Assembly: GCF_947253395.1 (NCBI RefSeq)
Contig: NZ_CAMXYY010000002.1
Location: forward strand, 1 to 64,000
Direction of reading: 5' to 3'
DNA from: an uncultured Olegusella sp.
Lineage (GTDB): Bacteria > Actinomycetota > Coriobacteriia > Coriobacteriales > Atopobiaceae
Length of the DNA stretch: 64,000 nt
Positions within the stretch are counted from its first letter, which is position 1. The number at the start of each line of letters is the position of its first letter. The notes below the pieces were generated by a model. It was not told the DNA's origin. It saw only the letters and a program-made list of their open reading frames with translations, and did not search any database. This document shows positions 56,087 through 64,000 of this stretch, piece after piece. A program made the position numbers and the translations under genes.

Positions 56087-57580
56087 ATGACAACACAGTC
56101 TCGATTTGCAGTACATACAGCGGTTATTAGAGGAGTCGAGGCTCTTCCTGTAACCGTAGAAGTATCTCTTGCTGCGGGAATTCCTGGGATGACCATTGTT
56201 GGTATGCCTGATTCTGCAGTCTTGGAAGCGCGGCCACGCGTGCGCTGTGCTTGTAAGGCAGCTTCCTATGATTTGCCACGACTCCATATCACGGTCAATC
56301 TTGCTCCAGGAGAGCTTAAAAAGCGGGGGAGTGGTTTGGATTTACCTATAGCGGTAGCCACTCTCGCTGCTACCGGACAAATTCCCCATAGAGATTTAGA
56401 TCGCTGCCTTTTTGTAGGGGAACTTGCCTTGGATGGTGGAGTAGCTGCTGTGCGCGGAATGGTTGCTTATGCGCTTCTTGCCGATGAAATGGGTTTGGAG
56501 TTGATAACGGGGGCAGGAGAGGCTTTGCCCGCAAACTTAGCATCACATATGAAGCTGCTTACAAGTTTGAGCCAGCTTAAACAGGGGGTAGATCGACTCG
56601 CTTATGACAAGCAAACTCAATTTTTGGAAATTTCAAAGCAGCCATATAGTCTTGATTTTGCCGATGTTATAGACCAAGAGATAGCTAAACGTGCTTTTTG
56701 CTTGGCTGCTGCAGGTGGTCATGGCTTACTTATGGTGGGTCCTCCTGGAGCAGGAAAGACCATGCTTGCCAAGCGGCTACCCACCATACTCCCAAGCTTA
56801 GCTGCGGAAGAACAGACAGAGGTGCTGCTTATTCACTCCTTGGCAGGAGAACCCCTTGCTGAGGGTTTTCAAATGATTCGTCCTTTTAGGTCGCCTCATC
56901 ATTCTATTTCATATGCAGGAATGGTGGGTGGTGGCAGGCCTGTTATGCCCGGTGAGGTATCGTTGGCCCATCATGGGATTTTGTTTTTGGACGAGCTCCC
57001 AGAATTTGCTCCAGCTACGCTGCAAGCCTTACGCCAGCCCCTTGAAGATAAAGAAGTGCGTATTGTTCGCGTAGATGGCATTTATAAATTTCCCTGCGCC
57101 TTTCAATTAGTTGCTGCAGCCAATCCCTGTCCTTGTGGTTATTTGGGTGATGTAGGGCATGTATGTACCTGTAGTCCTGGACAGGTCACTCGCTACCAAG
57201 GACGTATTGGCGGACCTTTAATGGATCGTATCGATTTGCAGGTTACTGTGACACGACCTAAGGAATCACGAGTTATTCAAGGGGAGCTAGGTACAAGTTC
57301 TACTCAGATGAAAGAGCTTGTCTGTCAAGCTCGCGAGTTTTGCGCATGGAGGATTGCGCATAACGAAAAAAGGCAGACAACTAGCCTTGCTGAAATTGCC
57401 GCACTTGATCTTCAAGCTCAAAACACCTTGGAAGATATTGCTCGAAGAAAATCCTTTGGAGGCAGAGCTATTTCACGAGTTGTAAGAGTAGCACGGACAA
57501 TTGCAGATTTGGATTGTCGGGACGAAGTAAATAGTACTGACATTATCGAAGCATGCTCGTATCGAACAATGAGTTCATAG
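56087..57580 (+). CDS. comM: YifB/ComM-family Mg chelatase-like ATPase
   Basis: 497 aa. N-terminal Lon-like domain, AAA+ core with GPPGAGKTML (Walker A), LFLDELPEF (Walker B), and a cysteine cluster CPCGYLGD...CTCSP in the middle, as in the family. In naturally transformable bacteria ComM drives branch migration; the neighbour dprA supports this. Two starts, ATG 56078 and 56087, are possible; the second is 8 nt after GGGA. Confidence 0.92.
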   Translation: MTTQSRFAVHTAVIRGVEALPVTVEVSLAAGIPGMTIVGMPDSAVLEARPRVRCACKAASYDLPRLHITVNLAPGELKKRGSGLDLPIAVATLAATGQIPHRDLDRCLFVGELALDGGVAAVRGMVAYALLADEMGLELITGAGEALPANLASHMKLLTSLSQLKQGVDRLAYDKQTQFLEISKQPYSLDFADVIDQEIAKRAFCLAAAGGHGLLMVGPPGAGKTMLAKRLPTILPSLAAEEQTEVLLIHSLAGEPLAEGFQMIRPFRSPHHSISYAGMVGGGRPVMPGEVSLAHHGILFLDELPEFAPATLQALRQPLEDKEVRIVRVDGIYKFPCAFQLVAAANPCPCGYLGDVGHVCTCSPGQVTRYQGRIGGPLMDRIDLQVTVTRPKESRVIQGELGTSSTQMKELVCQAREFCAWRIAHNEKRQTTSLAEIAALDLQAQNTLEDIARRKSFGGRAISRVVRVARTIADLDCRDEVNSTDIIEACSYRTMSS

Positions 57581-57592
57581 AGAGGCAAAGGT

Positions 57593-58501
57593 ATGTATAC
57601 AAGTCATGAATTGCACTTAGGAGATGAAGCATATCCCGCAGAATTACAATTATTAGAAAAGCCACCAGATCCTCTTTATGTCTATGGTGACCTCGATGTA
57701 TTAGCAGAGCGAAAACTCTCTGTTGTGGGTGCACGACAGGCAACTCCATATGGTATTGCAGCTTCGCGCATGGCAGGACGTGTTGCCGCTGAGTGCGGGC
57801 TTTGCGTGGTTTCTGGCGGTGCACGTGGTTGCGATAGCGCTGCAGCGCGTGCGGCTCTTGCTGCAGGTGGAAAGACCATAGTGATCTGTGGCACTGGTGC
57901 CGATCTTGTGTATCCAGACAGCTCGCGCGATGTCTTTGAGAAAGCCTTAGCCCAAGGCGGTGCGATAGTTTCTATGGAGCGCTGGGGTCAACCTCCCAAA
58001 CGTTGGGCTTTTCCTAAACGCAATCAGCTTATTGCAGCTTTAGGTGAGGTGTTGTTTGTGTGTGAGGCAGGTATCCGATCGGGGACTACGAGTACAGCTG
58101 AAGTTGCGACAAGTCTGGGACGAAGAGTTTATGCAGTACCTGGCTCAATTTTTTCGCCTCAATCAGTTGGTACAAATCGACTTATCGCTGATGGTGCTGC
58201 CATGGTATGCAGTGAGCAAGATTTAGAAGCCATGATTTCTCTTGATTTTGGCTGCCTCCGCGCTTGGACTGGACAAATTCCTGCGGAGGAGGGAAGAGTG
58301 CTGTCTGCTCTCATTGCATCTGCTACGCGACCTGATGAACTGGCTTTAACTTTGGGTATGGATCCCCTCACGCTTTTGCGGACACTTTCTGAGTATGAAA
58401 CCAAAAATATTGTTGAGCGACTTCCTGATGGTCGCTATGCTCCTACTGCTGACTATTTGAATACACGCGCTAGAATTAGACAAAATACAGCTCACCCCTG
58501 A
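57593..58501 (+). CDS. dprA: DNA processing protein DprA
   Basis: 302 aa. Rossmann-like core with SVVGARQATPYG, VVSGGARGCDSAAA, PFKRNQL-type FPKRNQLIAALG and PGSIFSPQSVGTNRLI, plus a C-terminal winged-helix domain (~235-300). Loads RecA on incoming single-stranded DNA. ATG 57593 after AGAGAGG. topA, which often follows, is not here; trmFO comes next. Confidence 0.96.
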   Translation: MYTSHELHLGDEAYPAELQLLEKPPDPLYVYGDLDVLAERKLSVVGARQATPYGIAASRMAGRVAAECGLCVVSGGARGCDSAAARAALAAGGKTIVICGTGADLVYPDSSRDVFEKALAQGGAIVSMERWGQPPKRWAFPKRNQLIAALGEVLFVCEAGIRSGTTSTAEVATSLGRRVYAVPGSIFSPQSVGTNRLIADGAAMVCSEQDLEAMISLDFGCLRAWTGQIPAEEGRVLSALIASATRPDELALTLGMDPLTLLRTLSEYETKNIVERLPDGRYAPTADYLNTRARIRQNTAHP

Positions 58502-58540
58502 TTGTTTTTCGATGAACATTCTTTGATTGGTTGATTTTCT

Positions 58541-59920
58541 ATGGCAGTAGTTGTTGTTGGCGGAGGTCTTGCAGGTAGCGAGTGTGCGTTGACGCTTGCG
58601 CGTCGTGGCATTGCTGTGAGGCTTTATGAGATGCGTCCTCACGTGGCATCTCCTGCACACAAGACGTCAGATTTTGCTGAGCTTGTCTGTTCCAACTCTC
58701 TTAAATCTCTTCGTGCTGATAGTGCGGCGGGATTGCTCAAACGTGAACTCGTACTCATGGGTTCTGCCTTAATTGAGCTTGCCTTTAAGGCAAGCGTGCC
58801 AGCAGGTGGTGCGCTTGCAGTGGATAGGGAGCAATTCTCGCAGTTAGTCAATGCTGCTATTGAAGCTGAACCTCTTATTGAAGTTGTTCGCAAAGAAGTA
58901 ACAGATCTTCCGAAGGGCTATGCAGTAATTGCTGCAGGTCCTCTTTGCTCACCGTCACTTTTTGAGGCACTTTCAAAAAAACTGGGGGCAAGTCGTATGT
59001 CGTTTTATGATGCGGCCGCTCCTATTGTTGATGCGGAGTCTCTTGATAAAGAAATAATTTTTAGTCAGTCACGCTATGAAGAAACAGGCAGTGGTGATTA
59101 TCTCAACTGTCCTTTAAACAAACAAGAATACGAGCAGCTTGTAGGAGAACTCATCTCAGCCAAACGTGTGATTGCGCGCGATTTTGAACAAAAAGACCTC
59201 TTTAGTGCCTGCCAGCCTGTTGAGGAAGTGGCTCGTAGTGGTATTGACTCTTTGAGGTTTGGAGCGCTTAAACCTGTAGGTTTGACTGATCCTCGCACAG
59301 GCCATCGCCCTTGGGCAGCAGTTCAGCTGCGTGCGGAGAATATCAATAAAACTGCTTACAACCTTGTTGGTTTTCAGACCAACCTTAATTGGTCCGAGCA
59401 AAAACGAATATTTCGTCTTATACCAGGTCTAGAGCATGCAGAGTTTTTCCGCTATGGCGTTATGCATAGAAATAGTTTTGTGGACAGCCCACACGTGCTG
59501 AAGCGCGGTTTTTGTATACCTGGAACCCACATTCGTCTTGCAGGGCAGATTACGGGTACCGAGGGCTATACCGAGGCTATTGCTTCGGGTCTGTTTGCAG
59601 CACTTAACACCTATACAGCCCTTAAAGGCCTTGCAGCTCCAGAGTTGCCACCAACCGCCGCATTTGGTTCGTTGGTGCACTATGCTTCAGATCCTTTTTG
59701 CACTGATTATCAGCCCATGCATGTTAATTTTGGCATCGTAGCTCCCTTAGATGGTCCGCGTCTCAAAAAGAAAGAACGCTATGCTGCATATGCCAAACGT
59801 GCAAAAAAAGATATGGAAGTCTTTGTACAAAATCGACAAGACCTTTTTGCTAACTATGCAGGTGCATGGCCAGATGCAAACTGGGAAAATGCCTTTTTGG
59901 AAGGTCATGAGAACGCATGA
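58541..59920 (+). CDS. trmFO: tRNA methyltransferase TrmFO
   Basis: 459 aa. FAD- and folate-dependent methylation of U54 in tRNA. FAD-binding GGGLAGSECA at residues 7-16, CSNSLKSLRADSAAGLLKRE and GQITGTEGYTEA. There is no Shine-Dalgarno before ATG 58541, so translation may depend on coupling to dprA or another signal. The stop overlaps xerC (ATGA). Confidence 0.96.
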   Translation: MAVVVVGGGLAGSECALTLARRGIAVRLYEMRPHVASPAHKTSDFAELVCSNSLKSLRADSAAGLLKRELVLMGSALIELAFKASVPAGGALAVDREQFSQLVNAAIEAEPLIEVVRKEVTDLPKGYAVIAAGPLCSPSLFEALSKKLGASRMSFYDAAAPIVDAESLDKEIIFSQSRYEETGSGDYLNCPLNKQEYEQLVGELISAKRVIARDFEQKDLFSACQPVEEVARSGIDSLRFGALKPVGLTDPRTGHRPWAAVQLRAENINKTAYNLVGFQTNLNWSEQKRIFRLIPGLEHAEFFRYGVMHRNSFVDSPHVLKRGFCIPGTHIRLAGQITGTEGYTEAIASGLFAALNTYTALKGLAAPELPPTAAFGSLVHYASDPFCTDYQPMHVNFGIVAPLDGPRLKKKERYAAYAKRAKKDMEVFVQNRQDLFANYAGAWPDANWENAFLEGHENA

Positions 59921-60867
59921 ATGAAATAGATGTTCAGAAAGAACAGCTACAACAGCAAGATTTTTCAGTATTGGTCAAGCAGTACCTGGCCTATCTTAAA
60001 GACATCCGCAATCTTTCTGTCCATACACTACGTGCTTATCAAGGTGATTTGGAAGCATATGGTGCTTGGCTTCAGCGTCAGCAAATTGATGGACTTGATG
60101 TCTCTCACCGTCAAATTCGTTCTTGGCTTGCCGAGCAGGTACGTGCGCGCTATGCCTCATCTACCATTGACCGGAGATTATCTGCTATCCGTGATATGTA
60201 TCGTTGGCTTGTAAGAGAGGGTTTTACTGAAAAAGATTGTGCTGCAGCTGTTGCTAGTCCAAAAAGAGCAAAGACTTTGCCTCATACACTTGATGTTGCT
60301 TCAGTAGAAAAACTTCTTGATGCTTGTGATCTCAGCAGTAGTGAAGGAATACGTGATCGTGCTTATTTAGAACTCTTAGCGGCAACAGGGGGACGTATCT
60401 CAGAAATATCTGCCCTCAATTTATCCGACATTGATTTGGATCTAAAACAAGCTCGTCTTTTTGGAAAAGGTTCTAAGGAACGTATTGTTCCACTTTATCC
60501 TGAAGCGATTACGCGCTTGCTTGACTATTATCAAGCCGCGCGTCCCGCGCTGTTAGCAAAGGCGAAAGTACAAAACGATACTGATAAGCAAGCGGTATTT
60601 ATCTCTACACGTGGCAAGCGTATGAGTGCAGATGCGTTGAGGATGCGTTTTTCGCACTATATCAAGCTGGCAGGTCTTGATGCTTCACTTACGCCTCATG
60701 CTATGCGCCATTCATATGCTACAGAACTGCTTTCGGGGGGCGCCGATATACGTTCTGTTCAAGAACTTTTGGGGCATGCTGATCTTTCCACGACTCAAAT
60801 TTATACACACCTTTCGATAGACCGGCTTAAAGAAGCAGCTCGTCAGGCACATCCAAGAGCAGAGTAA
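59917..60867 (+). CDS. xerC: Tyrosine recombinase XerC
   Basis: 316 aa. Catalytic residues are all present: Arg160 (GGRISE), Lys184 (GKGSK), His261 and Arg264 (HAMRH), His287 (LGHADL), Tyr296 (QIYTH). N-terminal SAM-like core-binding domain (~15-105). Resolves chromosome dimers. The position after trmFO and before rpsB matches the Firmicutes trmFO-xerC/codV arrangement, favouring XerC over an integrase; no attachment site or phage gene is near. Confidence 0.95.
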   Translation: MNEIDVQKEQLQQQDFSVLVKQYLAYLKDIRNLSVHTLRAYQGDLEAYGAWLQRQQIDGLDVSHRQIRSWLAEQVRARYASSTIDRRLSAIRDMYRWLVREGFTEKDCAAAVASPKRAKTLPHTLDVASVEKLLDACDLSSSEGIRDRAYLELLAATGGRISEISALNLSDIDLDLKQARLFGKGSKERIVPLYPEAITRLLDYYQAARPALLAKAKVQNDTDKQAVFISTRGKRMSADALRMRFSHYIKLAGLDASLTPHAMRHSYATELLSGGADIRSVQELLGHADLSTTQIYTHLSIDRLKEAARQAHPRAE

Positions 60868-60915
60868 TTGCGGATTTGCGCGCATTGTGATGGCAAAATT
60901 GCTCTCGATACGAGC

Positions 60916-60944
60916 TTGGTGCTGCTTGGATAAGCTGTTATACT
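60916..60944 (+). promoter_or_regulatory. Promoter of rpsB-tsf
   Basis: TTGGTG (60916-60921), 17-bp spacer, TATACT (60939-60944). Start near 60951. Confidence 0.65.
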
Positions 60945-60980
60945 GTCTAATTGCTGTGCGTCCGCACAGTATATTTCACA

Positions 60981-61055
60981 CGCGTGGCCACCCAAAAGCC
61001 ATGGTGCCTAGGCTTAAGCCATAACCTAGGTGGTTTAAGGGGATGACACCACGCG
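60981..61055 (+). promoter_or_regulatory. Structured leader of rpsB (possible S2 feedback element)
   Basis: CGCGTGG (60981-60987) pairs with CCACGCG (61049-61055), enclosing two copies of AAGCCAT followed by CCTAGG (about 60996-61012 and 61016-61030). CCACC (60988-60992) can pair with GGTGG (61029-61033), or CCTAGG copies with each other, so alternative folds exist. The element ends 14 nt before the GGAGG of rpsB. Feedback by S2 is inference. Confidence 0.5.
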
Positions 61056-61080
61056 GAGGATCAACCAATGGAGGTTAAAG

Positions 61081-61848
61081 ATGGCTAAGATTACTATTCA
61101 GACTTTGCTCGATGCAGGTTGCCACTATGGTCACCAGACCCGCCGCTGGAACCCAAAGATGAAGCCTTATATCTTTGGTGAGCGCAATGGCATCTACATT
61201 CTTGATCTCAAGCAAACCCTTTTTGACGCTGACAAAGCCTATACCTTCCTTAAGGAGACTGCTGCTAAGGGTGGCAATGTTTTGTTTGTCGGTACCAAAA
61301 AACAGGCTCAGGAGCCTATTTCTACTCAAGCTGCTCGTGCTGGTATGCCCTACATTAATCAGCGCTGGCTTGGTGGTATGCTCACCAACTTTGTGACCAT
61401 GCGTTCTCGTATTGATCGCATGGAACAGCTCGAGGCCATGGTAGAGACTGGCGACATGGCTCGTCGTGGCAAGAAAGAGCAGGCTGTGCTTACCAAGGAG
61501 CTCGAGAAACTGCAGCGTAACCTTGGTGGCGTTCGTGACATGCGCGCTCTGCCTCAGGCACTCTTTGTTGTTGATACCAAGCGCGAGGAGATTGCCATCA
61601 AGGAGGCTAACCGTCTTCACATCCCCGTTGTTGGTCTTCTTGATACCAACTCTGATCCTGATGTGATTGATTACGGCATTCCTGCAAACGATGATGCTAT
61701 TCGTTCCGTTGATTTGATGTGCCAGCTTGCTGCCGATGCAGTTCTTGCTGGTTCTGGCAAGGAGCAAATGACTGCTGCTGAGATGGCAGGCGAAGATGCC
61801 GCCTCCATTGAGGCTGAAATGGCTACCGAAGCTCCTGCCGCAGAGTAA
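61081..61848 (+). CDS. rpsB: 30S ribosomal protein S2
   Basis: 255 aa. [35 protein letters not shown] and [14 protein letters not shown]-terminal acidic and alanine-rich tail. ATG 61081 after GGAGG. Followed by tsf, the common order. Confidence 0.98.
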   Translation: MAKITIQTLLDAGCHYGHQTRRWNPKMKPYIFGERNGIYILDLKQTLFDADKAYTFLKETAAKGGNVLFVGTKKQAQEPISTQAARAGMPYINQRWLGGMLTNFVTMRSRIDRMEQLEAMVETGDMARRGKKEQAVLTKELEKLQRNLGGVRDMRALPQALFVVDTKREEIAIKEANRLHIPVVGLLDTNSDPDVIDYGIPANDDAIRSVDLMCQLAADAVLAGSGKEQMTAAEMAGEDAASIEAEMATEAPAAE

Positions 61849-61888
61849 TTCAGACCAACCACTAAAAAGACCCTTAAAGGAGGTCACT

Positions 61889-62761
61889 ATGGCACAGATT
61901 ACCGCTGCTCTTGTTAAGCAGCTCCGCGAGATGACGAACTCCCCAATGATGGAGTGCAAAAAAGCGCTTGTGAAAGCTGATGGCGATATTGAGCGTGCAA
62001 TTGACGTTCTTCGTGAGATGGGCGTAGCCAAGGCTGTAAAGCGTTCTGGTCGTGCTACCAATGAGGGCACTGTTGCTGCTTATGTGTCTGAGGATGGCAA
62101 GACTGGTGCTCTGCTTGAACTTACCTGCGAGACTGACTTTGTTGGCACCAATCCCAAGTTTACTGGCTTTGCCGCCGATCTTGCCAAGGTCGTTGCTGAA
62201 AATGATCCTGCAGATGTCGATGCACTTAAGGCTTGCGCAATGGGCGAGGGTACTGTCGAGTCTGAGCTTACTGAGATGATTCACGTTATCGGTGAGAACA
62301 TGAAGATTGTCCGCTTCAAGCGCATGACCTCCACGGGTGCTCTTGCCAGCTATATCCATCTTGGCGGCAAGCTTGCAGACCTTGTGTCCTTCTCTTTCAC
62401 CAAAGAAGAGACTGCAGCAAATGATGATTTCAAGGCTTTTGCGCATGACGTTGCTATGCAGGTTGTCGCTGCCGACCCTGTTGCTGCACGCCGTGAGGAT
62501 GTTCCTGCCGATCTTCTTGAGCGTGAGAAGACCATTTATGCTGCACAGGCCACTGAGTCTGGTAAGCCTGAGTTTGTTCAGCAAAAGATGATCGAAGGTC
62601 GTGTGAACAAGTATTACAAGGAAAACGTCCTTACCGAGCAAGTCTTTATCAAAGATTCTGATGTTACCATCAGTGAGCTTGCAAAGAAGGTTTCCAAGGC
62701 CGCCGATGATACCATCGAGATTCTCAGCTTTGAGAGATATGCTTTTGGTGAGACTGAGTAA
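61889..62761 (+). CDS. tsf: Elongation factor Ts
   Basis: 290 aa, nucleotide exchange factor for EF-Tu. LREMTNSPMMECKKAL (usual form TGAGMMDCKKAL) at the N-terminus and ELTCETDFVGTN in the core. ATG 61889 after AAAGGAGG; an in-frame upstream ATG at 61796 lies inside rpsB and has no Shine-Dalgarno. A GNRA-loop terminator follows. Confidence 0.97.
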   Translation: MAQITAALVKQLREMTNSPMMECKKALVKADGDIERAIDVLREMGVAKAVKRSGRATNEGTVAAYVSEDGKTGALLELTCETDFVGTNPKFTGFAADLAKVVAENDPADVDALKACAMGEGTVESELTEMIHVIGENMKIVRFKRMTSTGALASYIHLGGKLADLVSFSFTKEETAANDDFKAFAHDVAMQVVAADPVAARREDVPADLLEREKTIYAAQATESGKPEFVQQKMIEGRVNKYYKENVLTEQVFIKDSDVTISELAKKVSKAADDTIEILSFERYAFGETE

Positions 62762-62778
62762 GCTTTATACGCTTTAGG

Positions 62779-62804
62779 GGGCCGGCGCAAGTCGGCCCTT
62801 TTTT
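62779..62804 (+). terminator. Terminator of rpsB-tsf
   Basis: GGGCCGGC (62779-62786), loop GCAA, GTCGGCCC (62791-62798, one G-U), then T to 62804. Confidence 0.93.
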
Positions 62805-62893
62805 ATGCAACGAGACTCTACCGCCTACCTATGGGAAATGCGTTAGCTTTCATAACTTTGTTAAAATGTCGTACCAGGATACGAGGAGGTCAT

Positions 62894-63622
62894 ATGTCTG
62901 AATATAAATATAACAGGGTGCTGCTCAAACTCTCTGGAGAAGCCCTGATGGGTTCAAAAGAATTTGGCATTGATCCAAGCGTTCCTGAGCGTATTGCTCG
63001 CGATATAAAGCCTGCTTATGAGGCTGGTGTTGATATTGCCATCGTGGTTGGTGGTGGCAATATTTTTCGCGGTCTTACGGGCGCTGCGGCCGGGATGGAA
63101 CGCGCTCAGGGCGACAATATGGGCATGCTTGCCACGGTTATAAATTCACTGGCTCTCCAGGACACCTTTGAAAAGGCTGGTATGGACTGCCGCGTAATGA
63201 GTGCCATCGAAATGCGCTCTGTAGCTGAAACCTATATCAGACGCCGTGCCATTCGTCATTTAGAAAAAGGTAGGATTACGATTTTTGCTGCTGGTACTGG
63301 TAATCCATACTTCACCACTGATACTGCAGCTGCATTGCGTGCTTGTGAGATTGATGCCGACGTTTTGATGAAGGCTACCAAGGTAGATGGTATCTACGAC
63401 CAAGATCCCATCTCACATCCTGAAGCGCTTAAGTTTGATACCATCAGCTACAACGAGGTATTGATTCGTAACCTCAAAGTTATGGACGCCACTGCTACGG
63501 CACTTTGTCATGATAACCACATGCCAATTATGGTTTTTAGCCTCGACGAAGAGGGTGTTTTTGACCGTGCCCTCCGCGGGGAGCCTGTAGGAACTACCGT
63601 TATCGAGGAGGACGCACAATGA
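62894..63622 (+). CDS. pyrH: UMP kinase
   Basis: 242 aa, phosphorylates UMP; amino-acid-kinase fold. [33 protein letters not shown] and [12 protein letters not shown]. Start ATG 62894 with GAGGAGG 5 nt upstream; an in-frame ATG at 62831 has none. frr overlaps by four bases (ATGA). Confidence 0.97.
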   Translation: MSEYKYNRVLLKLSGEALMGSKEFGIDPSVPERIARDIKPAYEAGVDIAIVVGGGNIFRGLTGAAAGMERAQGDNMGMLATVINSLALQDTFEKAGMDCRVMSAIEMRSVAETYIRRRAIRHLEKGRITIFAAGTGNPYFTTDTAAALRACEIDADVLMKATKVDGIYDQDPISHPEALKFDTISYNEVLIRNLKVMDATATALCHDNHMPIMVFSLDEEGVFDRALRGEPVGTTVIEEDAQ

Positions 63623-64000
63623 GTGAGTTTACCGATTATGCCAACAAGCACATGGACAGATGCATTGACAATCTTATTACTTCCTTTGCAAAGGTGCGTA
63701 CGGGCAGGGCAAACCCTCACGTGCTTAATCCGATCAAGGTTGACTATTATGGTCAACCAACGCCTATCACGCAGTTAGCAGCCGTCAAGGTTCCTGAGGC
63801 CTCTCTACTTGTCGTGGAGCCTTGGGACAAAAGTGCGCTGCGTGCCATTGTTAAAGCTATTGAGGCTTCGGATTTGGGGATCACTCCTAACGAGGATGGC
63901 GTTGCTATCCGTCTTCCTTTCCCTAAGCCAACCGAAGAGCGCCGTCGCGAGCTTTCAAAAGACTGCAGTAAGCTTGCTGAAGAAGCAAAAATTTCTATCC
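63619..64000 (+). CDS. frr: Ribosome recycling factor (3' end outside window)
   Basis: First ~127 residues of a protein that is normally about 185 aa. [46 protein letters not shown] and [15 protein letters not shown] are typical. It separates ribosomes from mRNA with EF-G after termination. Start ATG 63619 is coupled with the pyrH stop. Confidence 0.96.
   Translation, partial: MSEFTDYANKHMDRCIDNLITSFAKVRTGRANPHVLNPIKVDYYGQPTPITQLAAVKVPEASLLVVEPWDKSALRAIVKAIEASDLGITPNEDGVAIRLPFPKPTEERRRELSKDCSKLAEEAKISI

Noticed and set aside
59917..60867. Tyrosine recombinase as a sign of an integrated element
   Set aside because: Sequence and position (trmFO-xerC-rpsB) fit housekeeping XerC; no att-like repeats or phage genes are near, and the tRNA-Arg is 40 kb away.

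Overview
The window is about 64 kb of chromosome with roughly 45% GC (estimated by eye) and dense, mostly plus-strand genes. Gene content points to an actinobacterium of class Coriobacteriia, probably an Atopobium/Lancefieldella-like fermenter. The reasons are arginine deiminase genes, pyruvate phosphate dikinase, a two-subunit glycyl-tRNA synthetase, an L27 without the cleaved N-terminal extension of Firmicutes, low GC, and fused aromatic-pathway enzymes. The taxonomy is inferred from content and style, not from a database match. I see no phage, insertion sequence, CRISPR array or rRNA; it is core chromosome.

Layout. 1-2248: polyphosphate kinase, cut by the left edge. 2249-7035: arcA, arcB and arcD (arginine to citrulline to ornithine plus carbamoyl phosphate, with an exchange carrier), each separated by hairpins or a terminator; no carbamate kinase is present. 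7148-9651: small membrane protein, trpS, and a 5-formyltetrahydrofolate cyclo-ligase relative with a changed glycine loop. 9767-19097: a nearly self-contained aromatic amino-acid locus. On the minus strand lie aroA-aroC-pheA-aroE/K-(PTS EIIB)aroQ; divergently on the plus strand lie aroF-tyrA-aroB. Together they cover every step from PEP plus erythrose-4-phosphate to chorismate and on to the Phe and Tyr branch points; no Trp branch gene is here. 19159-19235: tRNA-Arg(CCG).

19303-34729: a P-type ATPase overlapping aconitase, a zinc-ribbon membrane protein, a cyclophilin, a TPR membrane protein, then the elongasome genes mreB-mreC-mreD-mrdA-rodA and a DUF697-like protein. 34805-35597: rplU-rpmA with a structured leader. 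35682-39089: an ECF transporter operon (S component, fused double ATPase, T component) preceded by a short leader peptide with four Trp codons and a classical terminator/antiterminator pair, which makes it a likely tryptophan importer controlled by attenuation. 39186-43595: obg-proB-nadD-yqeK-rsfS. 43605-44879 (minus): dinB. 45051-47571: rpsP-khpA-rimM-trmD-lepB. 47664-50666: glyQ-glyS. 50735-54053: an N-domain-only relative of the PPDK regulatory protein, then ppdK. 54161-60867: rplS, rnhB, yraN, comM-like, dprA, trmFO, xerC. 60916-64000: rpsB-tsf with a structured leader, then pyrH-frr, the latter cut by the right edge.

How the parts fit together. Local chorismate, Phe and Tyr synthesis beside an attenuated Trp uptake system suggests a cell that makes two aromatic amino acids and imports the third. 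The two most unusual proteins are the PTS EIIB-dehydroquinase fusion and the regulatory protein that lacks its usual P-loop half next to ppdK.
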